Below are positions 1-11,750 of a stretch of 64,000 nucleotides of DNA, piece by piece (the stretch's first letter is position 1; every line of letters starts with the position of its first letter). The DNA is from Cunninghamia lanceolata. Its lineage: Eukaryota; Streptophyta; Pinopsida; Cupressales; Cupressaceae. The stretch is from contig BSBN01000187.1 in NCBI GenBank assembly GCA_027924645.1, positions 19,300,001 to 19,364,000 on the forward strand. Direction: 5' to 3'. The position numbers were made by a program, and so were the translations under genes. Below the pieces are notes generated by a model. That model saw nothing but the letters and a program-made list of their open reading frames with translations, did not search any database and was not told where the DNA came from.

Positions 1-1264
1 AAAGGAGTTGTGATTCATCAAGAGAATCTTATCACGAATATTAGGTTATAGATTTGTAATGAATATCTTTTAAACATCCTCATCTTTCATTTGATATTGA
101 ATCTGTGCATAAAGTCCTTCATACCGACCAATGAATTCAGTCAACTTTTCTTTAGGACCTTGTTTACATTGAACCAAGTCAATAAGAGTGACTTGGGGTC
201 TGATATTTGCTTGAAAATGTTGTAAAAATTGATCTATTAATTGCAAAAAGGAGTGTATTGAATTTGGAGGCAACGAGAAAAACCATTCTAAAGTAGTATC
301 TTTGAGAGATTGCAGGAAGCGTTTTGCTAACAAATCCTCTTCAAAATACAAATCACTACACATAGCTGTAAATGCTGCCACATGAATATTAGGATCACCT
401 TTTCCACCATATTTTTCAAAGCGGGGTGTCTCAAACCTCTCAGGCATAGGGGCTCTCAAGATTGCATAGGATAACGAATTACGGGCATGATATGTTGGTA
501 AACTAGGCTGCGAAGAATTTGTCAAATTTGTTACCTTTTGTTGTAAAGCAGTCATGCCCTGTAAAAGTTGGTTTAGGATGGCATCATTGGGAGATGCAGT
601 TTGTTGTGAGTAATTAGAATCAAAGTGAGGAGGTGAATGAGCTTGAGATATGATAGGTGGAGGTTGAGAATATGTTAACGGTAGTTGGCCATAAAGATAG
701 GTGGAAGATGGTTGCGAGTATGTAATAGGTGGCTCAAAATGAGTGGAATAGATAGGAGGTTGAGAACAAGTATGCATAGAGGAGGTCCCTTTGGGAACCA
801 AATTCTGATAATTAAATCTCACAGCTTTGTAATTAGTGCCATTAGATACTCCAATACCAGTGGTAGCATTACCACAAGCGTTCGCATTAGTTGTTAAGAT
901 CATTGACGTAAAAGTGGATATTCCCATGGTCGGTATAGGTGCCAAAACTTGAGTATGAGATGGTGATAGAGTGTTATTTATCATTTGCGCACATTTAGTC
1001 ACTGACATGATATTGGTTTGTATAATATGTGCTAGACCATGAATTGCATTTACACCATCTTGTCCCTCTTTTATCATTTTTCTTATATTATGAATTGTAG
1101 GGATAGCTTCCTCTGCTATTCTCTCATTTTCCATGAATGATTGAAATTCAACTAGCTCTTTATCCAATTTTTCTATTTGCTCATCAAATATATATCATGT
1201 TTCTTCAATAGTGTTATCAACATCATGAAAAGTTTATTCTTCCATTGTGGTTGGAGGATGTATA
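1..1264 (-). pseudogene. Ty3/gypsy gag, main part (interrupted)
   Basis: This is the Gag of a Ty3/gypsy retrotransposon. A 365-codon open frame runs from about 1167 to 70, and the same frame continues through a stop at 70 to the window edge. Residues about 250-365 match the plant Retrotrans_gag domain: a hydrophobic helical stretch with EWFFSLPPNSI and FLQHF, then KQGPKEKLTEFIGRYEGL. Upstream is a long proline/serine/tyrosine-rich region, as in many plant Gag proteins. In-frame stops lie upstream near 1226 and 1190. The frame resumes on the far side of element 1 at 8529-8613, so the gene was split by that insertion. Protease and pol would lie left of the window. I am sure it is gypsy Gag but not which clade. 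Confidence 0.85.
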
Positions 1265-2632
1265 TGTTAGATTCAAGATAGACAACTAAGAGGGGGGTGA
1301 ATCAGTTGTCCCAAAACTTTCTCTTATTAACCACTTAAATCCTTCTTGTAATTCAGCAGCATAATAATAAATCAATCATGGAAACATAATGCAACAATTC
1401 AAGAGCAGAAACACATTAACACATATGACACCAAGATTTTAACGTGGAAAACCCAGTTAAGGGAAAAACCACGGGGTGACTAACCTAAGATTGTATTCTA
1501 TGTTAAAAGAATAAGAAGAACAAAATGGCACATGCCAATTAGGGCTCACTGCCTGAGCACACTACTCACAAGAGGCCCACTGCCTACAAGAGACACATCG
1601 TCTACAGAATGATAAATATTACATAATTGAACTGAAGAATAGCATCTTCACCATGCTTGAGTCAGTTCCATTAGCCCAATACTTCTGCTCTGCCTTTCTC
1701 TTTCCTCCTCTCTACCACACTCTCATCTCCGCCAAGATACCTTAGAAATGACTTCACAACTTCTTATTTATACAAGACATCAACTTTGGGATAATCATCA
1801 AAGTCGACAAACTTTACAGAGAAAATACACAAATACAACTTGACTTATTACAAAAGACTTCATGCCGATCACCACACTATAGGCTACACAGATCTGGGAC
1901 TTCAATCTTCTTTGAGGAACACGCCATGCTTCGCAGAACATCTTCAAAATCATCCACAAGATGTGTAACTCATCCAATCGGCCAAACTTGGAAAGAACAT
2001 CATCATTCGAAAGTAATTCTTCAATTACGAGCTCAATTTTCAATGCGGACCACCAACATGAACTAGACACAATCCAAAGACCCCCACAAGCTTGCCTAAA
2101 TCACCAAGAACATCCACACTACTGCTTACTGAAATCATTCTCTCATTCATCCAGAACCTCAAGAACTCAGTCTGTTATCACTGTCATATTGGAATAGATT
2201 CTTACGGACCTTCAGACCACGAACCAATTGAGTTGTCAATATATTGACTTCCTAAACACTCCACCAAATCCGTAGAGCAAGATATTGCATTTCTGAAGCT
2301 CACCGAACCTATTTGTGTCACTCTGTCACCTCTAAACATCTGCCAAAACTAGTTTTACTCATATGGCCATAACTTCTTGTAATCTTCATGCAGACCTCTC
2401 AAATCTTTGTTGGATCACCTTTAGACACATATCTACAAACCCTTTGAAGCGCAACCTCTGATCTTCATCTTAGCTCAGATCTTTACGTCACTATCTTTAT
2501 TGTTCTTCTCTGTTCCTGATAGGACTAATTTTCTCAATATCCTCAGCATACAACTCATCCAATCTTTGTCATCAATGCAACAGGAGTATGTTGACATCAA
2601 TGACAACACTGGTTAGGCCCATACTTGCAACA
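1265..2632 (-). repeat. Element 1 3' LTR
   Basis: 1368-bp LTR, alignable throughout with 7153-8528. On the minus strand it starts TGTTGCAAGTATGGGCC and ends TTGAATCTAACA. A C-rich run (seen as a G run near 1292 on the plus strand) lies just inside the end, a feature of Sirevirus-type LTRs. Short frames inside it are chance. Confidence 0.93.
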
Positions 2633-2900
2633 ATCTCCCCCTTTGTCATTGATGGCAACCTATGATATGAAAAATTGTTTTAACCATCAAGACAAGAACT
2701 TCTCCTCACTGACTGACATAACTCCCCCTATCAACAACAACCATTCACATGTCTTCTCTTCCTTTACTACTCCCCCTTTGATCAGAAACCACTTTTTGTT
2801 TTTCACATGTCTTCTCTCCCCCTTTGACATCAATGGCAAAGGGCACATACTTGCATCACTCAGAATCATACCAACTGCTCCCCCTGAGTAGCAACTTCCC
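2633..2900 (-). promoter_or_regulatory. Cluster of polypurine tracts before the 3' LTR of element 1
   Basis: On the minus strand the motif GGGGGAG or a close variant recurs several times between the end of pol and the LTR; the plus strand shows CTCCCCC at about 2634, 2722, 2769, 2816 and 2878. The tract touching the LTR (AAAGGGGGAGAT) is the expected plus-strand primer for reverse transcription. Repeated tracts of this kind are a published hallmark of Sireviruses. Confidence 0.75.
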
Positions 2901-2904
2901 ATCA

Positions 2905-4616
2905 TCAATCTGAACCACAAGATATGGCTGTGAGATTCACCGGACTGATGCTTAAAACCGGAGGGGTAATAATCCCTAACTTCTCCCTAAGATACTCAAA
3001 AGATTCCTTAGGTAGAGGTTTAGTAAAAATGTCTACAATTTGATCCTTGGAGGGCACAAACTCCAATCTGACTTCATTCTTGTTCACTTTCTCTCTCAAA
3101 AAGTGAAACTTGATGGATATATGTTTTGTCTTTGAATGCAACACCAGAGTTTTTGATATATTTATTGCACTTGAATTATCACAGAAGATTGTGATAGGTT
3201 CCTCATACTCCACTTTGATGTCTCTTAGCATTTGCTTCATCCACAATACTTGAGTGCAACTACCTGCTGCTGCAATATATTCTGCTTCTGCAGTGGACAG
3301 AGATATTGCCTCTTGTTTCTTGCTCAACCAAGAAACAATCTTTTCCCTAAAAAGAATGCTCCACCACTGGTACTCTTCCGGTCATCCACATCTCCTGCCC
3401 AATCCACATCTGTATATGCATGAAGAGAGAAATCATGATCCCTAGGATACCATAAACCATACTCAACTGTCCCTTTTAGATATCTAAGAATCCTCTTGAT
3501 TGCCATGACATGAGATTCTCTAGGATCAGCTTGGAATCTAGCAACAAGACCAACAACATTCATAACGTCAAGTCTAGTTTGAGTAAGATACAATAGTCCT
3601 CCAATCATTGACCTACTTTTTCTGATCAGCCTTAGGAGTCATCATCTTTTCTCAATTTACATCTAGTTACCATGGGAGTATTCATTGGTTTTGAGTCTTC
3701 CACCCCAAATTTCTTTAACAATTCTTTCACATATTTGGTCTGTGAAATGAAGATTCCTTTCTTTGTTTGAATGATTTGCAGACCCAAGAAGAAATTCATT
3801 TCCCCAAACATGGACATCTCAAATTCACTTTTCATTTGATTTGCAAAAGTTTTGCACATACTATCTCTCCTCCAAAAATGATATCATCAACAAATAATTC
3901 AACAATTAAGATATATTCATGATCAATTTGAAGTACAAGTTACTGTCAGCAGTACCTTTGTTGAAACCAATCTTCAAAAGATGCTTATCCAGTCTTTCAT
4001 ACTAGGCTCTTGGGGCTTGTTTGAGTCCATGCAGTGCTTTCTTCAACTTGCAGACCATATCACCATGATCAGACAATTGAAATCCATCTGGTTGCTTAAT
4101 GTATACTTCTTCTTCCAAGTCACCATTTAGGAAGGCAGACTTGACATCCATCTGATATACTTTGAAGTCCTTGAAGGTAGCAAAGGCAAGAAATAATCTG
4201 ACTACTTCAATTCTTGCCACCGGAGCAAAAGTTTCTTCAAAATCAACTCCTTCTACTTGAGAATAACCCTTGCAGACCAATCTAGCTTTGTTTCTGACTA
4301 CTTCACCATCTTCATTCAGTTTATTCCAGAAGACCCATTTGGTTCCAATCACATTTTTGTTTCTAGGCCTAGGAACAAGATCCCAAGTGTGATTTTTATC
4401 AATTTGCATCAGCTCTTCCTTCATTGCTTTAGTCCAACTTTCATCATTGCATGCTTCACTCACAGTTTTTAGTTCAAGCTTTGAAATCAAACAATACTTT
4501 TCTGAGTCTTGAGCAATCTTTCTTCTTGTTTGAACACTTTTTCTTTTATCACCTATGATCTGATCTTCAAAGTGATTCAGTCTTACATACCTGGGAGTTT
4601 TGGGAATTTCTTGCAC
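2905..4616 (-). pseudogene. Element 1 reverse transcriptase and RNase H (broken)
   Basis: This part of pol would copy the RNA genome into DNA and remove the RNA strand. The copia reverse transcriptase starts around [19 protein letters not shown] and continues through [17 protein letters not shown] and [18 protein letters not shown]. The catalytic box reads FVDD at about 3882-3893, where most copia enzymes have YVDD. RNase H follows with DVDWAGDVDDRKSTSGG and STAEAEYIAAAGSC, ending in the usual TKPLPKESF tail. There are frameshifts around 3880, 3610 and 3330 and stops near 4616 and 4002, so no intact protein is possible. Confidence 0.92.
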
Positions 4617-5765
4617 TTATGTTTCTTGAACAGGTTCATCCAAACTTATCTCTTCTTCCTGATTCTCCAAATCAGTCTGGATCTGAATTTCAGAAGGGGC
4701 TTGGACTTCTTGGACCAAAACATCATTTTGATCATCTTCATCATATTCACAAAACCTTGAGGGTTTTTCAATACCTTCATCAACCTTCACATTTGTACTT
4801 TCTATAATCTTTCTCAATCTCTTGTTATAACACCGGTATGCTTTGCTTTGAGTAGAATAACCCAAGAATATTCCTTCATCACTTCTAGCATCAAATTTGC
4901 CAAGATCTTCATCTTTTTTAATGTAACATTTGCTACCAAAGACTCTAAAATACTTCATAGTGGGAGTGATGCCAAACCAGAGTTCATAAGGGGTCTTACC
5001 AGTTTTGCTTCTGATTTGTACTTGATTAAGAGTATAAATAGCAGTGCTTACAGTTTCTCTCCAGTAGATCTGAGGAACATTTGCTTCCATCATCATGGTT
5101 CTAGATGCTTTCTAGATGGTCCAGTTATTTCTCTCCACTACTCCATTCTGCTATGGAGTCCTTGGAGCAAACAACTATCTTTTTATCCCATGTTTCTCAC
5201 AAAATTCTATGAATTCTCCAGATGTGAATTCTCCACCTCTATTAAACCTGAGACATTTTATGTTTAATCTAGTTTCATTCTCTACCATAGCTTTGAATAT
5301 TTTGAATTTCTCAAGAACCTCAGATTTCTCTTTCAGAAAAGTCACCCACATCATCCAGGAGTGGTCATCAATTAATAACATGAAGTATCTATCACCTTGC
5401 AAACTCCTAATTCTTGCCAGACCACATAGATCAGTATGTACTAAGTCCAACAATCCAATAGAAGATTTTTCCTTACTTTTGAATGTGACTCTGCTTTGCT
5501 TACCCAACTGACATTCTTTGCACAAACTATTAGTAGGTTTCACCAGTCTTGGAAGATCTCTTACAGCCTCAGTGTTGCTTATCTTGATGATATTATCAAA
5601 ATTCACATGACACATTCTCCTATGCCACAACCAACTCTAATCAATTTGAACAAATAAACAACTTTTTCCAGTACCAACCAAGTGGAAGATGCTACCTTTT
5701 GTTTGAGTACCGGATGCAATCTTTGTTCCAGAATTTTTAAAGATCTTACATTTTCCATTTTTGAA
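4617..5765 (-). pseudogene. Element 1 integrase region (broken)
   Basis: The integrase would insert the cDNA into the genome. The zinc-binding HHCC part is seen as WHRRMCHVNFDN...CKECQLGK (about 5500-5630), then the core with HTDLCG, RGGEFTSGEF and QNGVVER. The second catalytic aspartate, normally in SDRGGEF or DNGGEF, is asparagine here (FNRGGEF near 5240). The C-terminal copia integrase segment has TPYELWFG, VFGSKCYIKK and DEGIFLGYS. Stops occur near 5640, 5175 and about 5100-5160. It lies in the same frame as the start of the reverse transcriptase. Confidence 0.9.
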
Positions 5766-6110
5766 TCAGAGATCATAGCCTTTGTCCACCAACTGTCCAA
5801 CACTAAGAAGATTGTGCGTCAGACCTTCAACATACAATACATTACTGGTTTTGTTCTTTCCATCAAAAGAAATGGTTCCTCTACCTCTGATTCTGCTAGC
5901 AAAATTATCACCAAATTTTACAACTCCTCCTTCATATCTTTCCAAATCTATAAACTTATTTTTGTCACCTGTCATATGGTGGGAGCATCCACTGTCAATG
6001 ACCCAATCATCCTTTTCTTCAACTTGGGCATCCAAATCTCTTTCTATCATTTTATGATTGACAGATTTAGAGGGCATTGGATCTTCTTCCTTGATGGCAA
6101 TAAACACCCA
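5766..6110 (-). pseudogene. Element 1 aspartic protease (broken)
   Basis: The protease would cut the Gag-Pol polyprotein. The active-site motif appears as WVIDSGCSHHMTGDK, followed by GDN, RGRGTI and NVLYVEGLTHNLLSVGQL, the usual copia protease to pre-integrase transition. It is entered by a frameshift near 6110 relative to Gag and ends at a TGA at about 5766. Confidence 0.9.
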
Positions 6111-7096
6111 GTCACTTCTGGATTTGTTTCTTGTCTCGATTCATCATCTGTTATTCCTTCATCATCATCATCTTCATGAACATAGTAACATTTATTTTGA
6201 AATCTTGATCTATTTGGATTTGCTCTTGAAAATCTTTCCAGACACCTTGAGGCAAAATGACCAATCTTATTGCAGTTGAAACATTTGAAGGGCAATTTTC
6301 CTTCATACTTGTCGGATCCTCTTGGCAGTCTTTTTGCAATAAGGGCTTCAAGTTGAGCAGCTTCTGCTTCATCTTCTAGATTTTTTCTTTCTTTTTCATA
6401 CTATGATAGTTTCTTTGAAGAGTTCTCTCCCAGATCAAACTTTTGTTTGCCTTTTACAGAGGCGCTAGCTTTGAATGCAGATTCAGTCTTGAGAGGTGCA
6501 TCTCCAAACTTAGCCAATTCAAATGCAGCTAATTTTCCAACCAATTGATCTCTTGTGATATTTGAAAAAGATCTAAATTCTTCAATAGCAGCAACCTTGT
6601 ATTTGTAAGAAGGAGGTAGGGATCTAAGAACTTTGGCAACAATCTCATCTTCATCCAACATTCCACCAGCACATCTAATGCCACAAACAAACTCATTTAC
6701 TTTTGGCATAAAAGTAGTGATATTCTCATCTTCTTTCATCTTCAGTTTTTCAAATTTTCCTTTCAGACTCTGTAGCTTGGCATATTTAACATATTTGTCT
6801 CCTTCATGCAGAAGTTCTAGTTTTTCTCAAATCTCATATGCAGTTTTTAGATCTATAACATTTGTCAGCTCTGAATTAGATAAGGCACTTAGTAGAGCTT
6901 CTTTAGCCTGAAGATTGTTTTCAGCATCTATGATTTCATCTATAGTTCTTGGACCATTCTGTGGAGGAACATACTTCTTTGAAGCCATGATCCAATATTG
7001 CATTCCCATACATTGCAAGTGACATTCCATACGGCTTTTCCAAAGAGTGTAATTGGTTCCATCAAACCTCAGACTATCCTTCTTGTAGGAGGACAT
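6111..7096 (-). pseudogene. Element 1 Gag (broken)
   Basis: This is the nucleocapsid precursor of the copia element. I place the start at the ATG at 7096-7094, because the protein then begins MSSYKKDSLRFDGTNYTLWK, the typical plant copia Gag N-terminus. A UBN2-type domain follows (LRSLPPSYKYKVAAIEE), then one zinc knuckle CFNCNKIGHFASRC near 6240-6290 and an acidic linker. In-frame stops lie near 6827 and 6400. Confidence 0.9.
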
Positions 7097-7137
7097 CCTG
7101 GATCTCCTCAAGTGGTTAAGCTCTTTTAGAGGAACTT

Positions 7138-7150
7138 AGCTATGATACCA
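7138..7150 (-). promoter_or_regulatory. Element 1 primer binding site (tRNA-iMet)
   Basis: On the minus strand the sequence just inside the 5' LTR reads TGGTATCATAGCT, one mismatch from the initiator-methionine primer site TGGTATCAGAGC used by most plant copia elements. Confidence 0.9.
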
Positions 7151-7152
7151 AT

Positions 7153-8528
7153 TGTTAGATTCAAGACAGACAACTGAGAGGGGGGGTGAATCAGTTGTCC
7201 CAAAATTTTCTCTTATTAACCACTTAAATCCTTCTTGTAATTCAGCAGCATAATAATAAATCAATCATAGAAATATAATGCAACAATTCAAGAATAGAAA
7301 CACATTAACACATATGACACCAAGATTTTAACGTGGAAAACCTAGTTAAGGGAAGAACCATGGGGTGACTAACCCAAAATTGTATTCTCTGTTAAAAGAA
7401 TAAGAAGAAAAAAATGGCACATGCCAATTAGGGCTCACTGCCCGAGCACACTACTCACAAGAGGCCCACTACCTACAGGAGACACACTGTCTACAAAATG
7501 ATAAATATTACATACTTGAACTGAAGAATAGCATCTTCACCATGCTTGAGTCAGTTCTATTTAAGCCTAATACTTCTACTCTGCCTTTCACTTTCCTCCT
7601 CTCTACCACACTCTCATCTTCACCAAGATACCTTAGAAATAACTTCACAACTTCTTATTTATACAAGACATCAACTTTGGGATAATCATCAAAGTCGGCA
7701 AACTTTACAGAGAAAATACACAAATACAACTTGACTTATTACAAAAGACTTCATGCAGATCACCACACTGTCGGCTACACAGATCTGGGACTTAAATCTT
7801 CTTTGAGGAATACACCATGCTTTGTAGAACATCTTCAAAATCATCTACAAGATGTGTAACTCATCCGGTCGGCCAAACTTGGAAAGAACATCATCATCCG
7901 GAAGTAATTCTTCAATTACGAGCTCAATCTTCAATGCAGACCACCAACATGAACTGGACACAATCCAGAGACCCCCACAAGCTTCCCTGAATCACCAAGA
8001 ACATCCACACTACTTCTACTTACTGAAATCATTCTCTCCTTCATCTGGAACCTCAAGAACTCATTATGTCATCACTGTCATATTGGAATAGATGCTTGTG
8101 GGCCTTTAGACCATGAACCAATTGAGTTGTCAATTCATATTGACTTCCTAAATACTCCACCAAATCCGCAGAACAAGATATTGCATTTCTGGAGCTCACC
8201 GGACCTATTTGTGTCACTCTGTCACCTCTGAACATCTGCCAGAACTAGTTTTACTCATATGGTCATAACTTCTTGTAATCTTCATACGGACCTCTCAAAT
8301 CTTTGTTGGATCACCTTTAGACACATATCTACAAACCCTTTAAAGTGCAACCTCTGATCTTCATCTTAGCTGGGATCTTTACTTCACTATCTTTACTATT
8401 CTTCTTTGTTCCTGATAGGACTAATTTTCTCAATATCCTCAGCATACAACTCATCCAATCCTTGTCATCAATGCAATATGAGTATGTTTACATCAATGAC
8501 AACACCGGTTAGGCCCATACTTGCAACA
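7153..8528 (-). repeat. Element 1 5' LTR
   Basis: 1376-bp LTR paired with 1265-2632. Differences seen by eye are mostly C/T and G/A changes. It is followed on the plus strand by the target duplication GTATA. Confidence 0.93.
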
Positions 8529-8613
8529 GTATACTATCTTGCACAATTTGAGTTTCTCCCTTTGTAAAGAAGGTGTCCAAAGTACCAACTTCTTCAAAAG
8601 CACTTGATCCCAT
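8529..8613 (-). pseudogene. Ty3/gypsy gag, N-terminal part
   Basis: The start of the gypsy Gag split by element 1. An ATG at 8613-8611 opens MGSSAFEEVGTLDTFFTKG and runs in frame up to the target duplication. Counting only one copy of GTATA, the frame continues into 1264-1167. A TGA lies upstream in the same frame, which supports this ATG as the start. Confidence 0.65.
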
Positions 8614-8754
8614 TAATCTTTTACTTCTTCTCAAAGGGATATTATTTTTAGGAAATCATGTCATAAATCTTATACCAAAGCATACAACTCTCAAACTAAG
8701 AGAACAAATCCTAGGAGAAGGATATGATTGACGGCCAAAATGCTAGGTTTTTTT

Positions 8755-9650
8755 TACTCTTTTCAATGCCAATGAATGAAACAAAGGGCAGTGTAAGGAT
8801 TTCGGTCAAGGGAAGCAAGTTATATGTCTGATATAAGTCCAAAACAGCAATATAATCACTCTCAACACACTCTTTATGCAAATCCAAGATAATGCCAAGT
8901 CAAAATATAGTGGAAATATGTCAAAATAAGCACTTTTTTCACCAAAATTCAATGCAAAAGGGCATAACGAAGGGTGTTGTGAGGAAAATGATGATGGAAA
9001 GAAAATAATATCAGTAATAATAGCCACTTTGTTCCAAAATACCCAACACAACATGATTTTAGTGCCACTTAAGGTAAAACCCCAGTGAAAATATAGCAAA
9101 TTATGTAATTTTTCACGGTTTTTCAACTCCAAGACCTAGAAAAAAGGGTGTTGTAAGGAATTTTAGGAGGTATAAAAAAGAATATAAATAATATCAGTCA
9201 TTTCAATCCATAAAATTAATCACAATACGCTTGGAGTGCAAACTAGGTCAAACCCTAGGGCAAAAATAGCCAAAATGTGTAGTTTTTCACCGAATTTTCA
9301 CTACAAGAACCCGTTAAAAGGGTGTTGTGAAGCTTTTTATGAGGGGTAGAAAATTATTACCCTGATAACAGAAAAATAATGCCAAAATATATTTCACAAC
9401 ACACCTGCGGTGCAAGTTTGGAGACTCGATAAGGCCAAATTTAGTGAAAATTGTTGTTTTTGAAGCCCTAGGGTTGAGATCTTGGGATAAAATGCAGTGT
9501 AAATGCTTTGAAGTCTGATTTATGATGAAATTGACTTAATATCAGATCTGAAAATGATTTTCAATCCTTAACATGCAAAATGCCCATGCAAATTTAATGA
9601 AAATGCAACCAAATTGCTAGTTTTTGTTGAAATTTTCTATGTAAAAATGT
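8755..9650. repeat. Five ~173-bp degenerate tandem units in the gypsy leader
   Basis: The motif AAAGGGTGTTGTGAGG or a decayed form recurs at about 8784, 8966, 9143, 9317 and 9489. Each is followed by an AT-rich segment with AATATCAG, then AACACAC, CAAAATATAG and TAGTTTTTCACC. Units 2-4 are clearest; units 1 and 5 are weaker. They lie between the gag start and the presumed 5' LTR, in the untranslated leader. Confidence 0.7.
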
Positions 9651-11255
9651 AAATATTTTAAATCTAAATGCAAATTCATACTAAAATGCAAGACTATAGA
9701 CAAATGAAAATTTGAATGATCCTCTAAAATTAGTAGAAAAATCTAATAAAATATTTTGCCTACTAACCCTAGATTTTGGAATTACTAGGTTATATAAAAT
9801 TGTCAAATTTTCCACAAAACCCTAGCAATTAAATGATGAAAATGCAAGACAAATTTCTAAATTTTTAGATTTTATGTATTTTATGTCAAATCTGATGCAA
9901 AAATCATGAATTAAGAAAATTTAGGAAGAAATGATGCAATTTAGTAAGCCAAACAATGCATTTTTTTTGTATTTTTCAAAATTTTCAATTTTTTTTAATT
10001 TTCCTCAATGCAATGAAATAAATGACCAAATGAATGAATGAAATCAATCCAAACCTAAAGACAAACACTCAGAAAGTTGCAATTTAAGTCCAAAAACATG
10101 GGTTCACCAAAATGTTTAGTAGAAAATTGGATTTGTTAATGTTCTAATGTTTAGATGCTTAAATCCTCCTTTCCACCTTACATTCAAGGATCTAGGGTCG
10201 AGTGACGAGCACTATCATACCCTAGTCCACTTGCAAATGTAGAGAAACTTGGATTAGGGAATTAATTAACAATTTTTCCTTCTCCTATGTCAATTGACCA
10301 TTAAAACCTTAATTATGCAAATACGACAACAAATTAAGGATTTATAGAAAAAGCTCTTGCAAACAGGAGTAAAATACTGAATTAAAGAGTACCTGTTTTC
10401 AAGGTTCCAAAGAGGAACAGTCGGGGACACTGGAGTGGGTGCCCAAGTCCAAGGTACCTGCTTTTTTAGGGAATCTAGACCTCCTTCCAACACTGATCAA
10501 TCCTGTAACTTCTGTTTCCTGAGATCTGTCTACAGAGGACACTAGAGTGAGCACCCAAGTCTTGGAAGTGCTCCTTTGTCCGACTTTTCTTCAGATCCTA
10601 AATCCCTGAAGCCTGCCAAGCCTTCTTGTAACTCCACTTTTTTTGGATGCGACACTTGTAACCTACAATCACAAGACTTGGTTTGGGGGTTGTGGTGTTT
10701 AGAGGTTTGCCTCAGTCAAACCCTGGAGGACACTTAAGTTTCTAAACACTGTTGTCAGATAAAGAGGTCGTGCCCTTGTGAGGTAGAGGCTAAAAACTAA
10801 AGGAATCAATGATGAAAACACAATATTATGTCACCTTGTAGTGAAGCTCTCATGGAGGAAGATGTTCTTCATGCCATGAGAAGATTGATGCTCAAATTTG
10901 CAAATATCAACACACAAAACACACAATTCTACTCTTGCAACACAGTAGAAACCTTGAATCACCTTGAGAACACTTGAACATCACCTTTGCTATCTAATTG
11001 CAATCTAGTTTACAAATGAATGCCTAATCTTGCTTATATATGCAACTACAAGCACTTCCGCCAAGAAATTAAAATTCAAATTTTACCGTGTCGACAAAAC
11101 AACCAAATAACGGTCATAAACTGACACCCAGAAATTGGGGCTGCCACAAAATAGGATAGGACTAGGGCACAGGCACCCAAGTCCTCCCCCCTATTTTGGG
11201 CAGGGTACATCTCAAGGGGTCCCTCCTAGGTCCCATTTCTCATGTTACCTAGGGC
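9651..11255. other. Non-coding flank, probable gypsy leader and LTR sequence
   Basis: There is no credible gene. Up to about 10080 it is very A-rich. From about 10120 it becomes more balanced and holds a twofold repeat: ACACTGGAGTGGGTGCCCAAGTC near 10428 (with small variations) and again near 10538, with a third trace near 11165. By position this should include the 5' LTR of the gypsy element that starts at 8613, but the partner LTR is outside the window, so I could not fix its ends. Confidence 0.4.
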
Positions 11256-11530
11256 TCATTCCATCAAGATACCCAAATATGATCTAAAATGTCCTAAATG
11301 CATTCTAAAGACCCGGAAGCTAAACCTTATGAGGGAAAAGCCCCCAAGGGGACATTTTCCTACGTTACAATGTCCATGTGTGTTTGAAACTATATGAAGA
11401 GTTAGTCTAGTAGCAATTACTAGGTGGCTATACTTATATACCTTGTTATTAGGTTGATAATCAATAAAGTGAATCTCATGTTGAACAATCTTGATTTGTT
11501 TGAGATATGTCCCTTGCACTACAACTGAAC

Positions 11531-11750
11531 CTGTGGGAAACAACATTCCACACCGTAAGACATAACATTTTCAAGGTAAATGTAACCTACATGTATCTAT
11601 GAACATGTATAGCATTATCAATTCTTGGTAAGACTAACATAAATTATAATATAAAAATTGAACACATTTTAAATCACTCTTGAGGTACTTGACATGTACA
11701 TATGTAACAAATTAAAAATTATTTAAAAATATATTAAAATAAAGTTAAAC
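11531..11750 (-). other. Predicted intron with matching ends (220 bp)
   Basis: The donor is CCCACAG|GTTTAAC and the acceptor is CCCACAG|GTTCAG. Joining the exons keeps the reading frame (FPTG then SVVVQG). A 23-bp direct repeat with one mismatch lies at both ends (plus strand 11528-11550 and 11748-11770), exactly one intron length apart. This is the pattern expected if the intron arose from a duplicated AGGT-containing segment. Confidence 0.6.

Larger units (their letters stand above)
1265..8528 (-). mobile_element. Element 1: complete Ty1/copia LTR retrotransposon
   Basis: A full element on the minus strand with two LTRs (7153-8528 and 1265-2632) that begin TG and end CA, flanked by the perfect 5-bp target duplication GTATA (1260-1264 and 8529-8533). 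A tRNA-iMet primer site follows the 5' LTR and a polypurine tract precedes the 3' LTR. The domain order is Gag, protease, integrase, reverse transcriptase, RNase H, which is Ty1/copia. By eye the LTRs differ by a few per cent, mostly transitions, so the insertion is old. Stops and frameshifts make it non-coding. The LTR end and the cluster of purine tracts suggest the Sirevirus lineage (inference). Confidence 0.95.

Noticed and set aside
4509..6179. Several plus-strand frames over element 1 pol
   Set aside because: They are antisense shadows of the minus-strand pol sequence.
10100..10120. TTTTGGTGAACCCATG on the minus strand as a primer binding site
   Set aside because: I could not match it to a known tRNA end, and no paired LTR is in the window to confirm an LTR edge.
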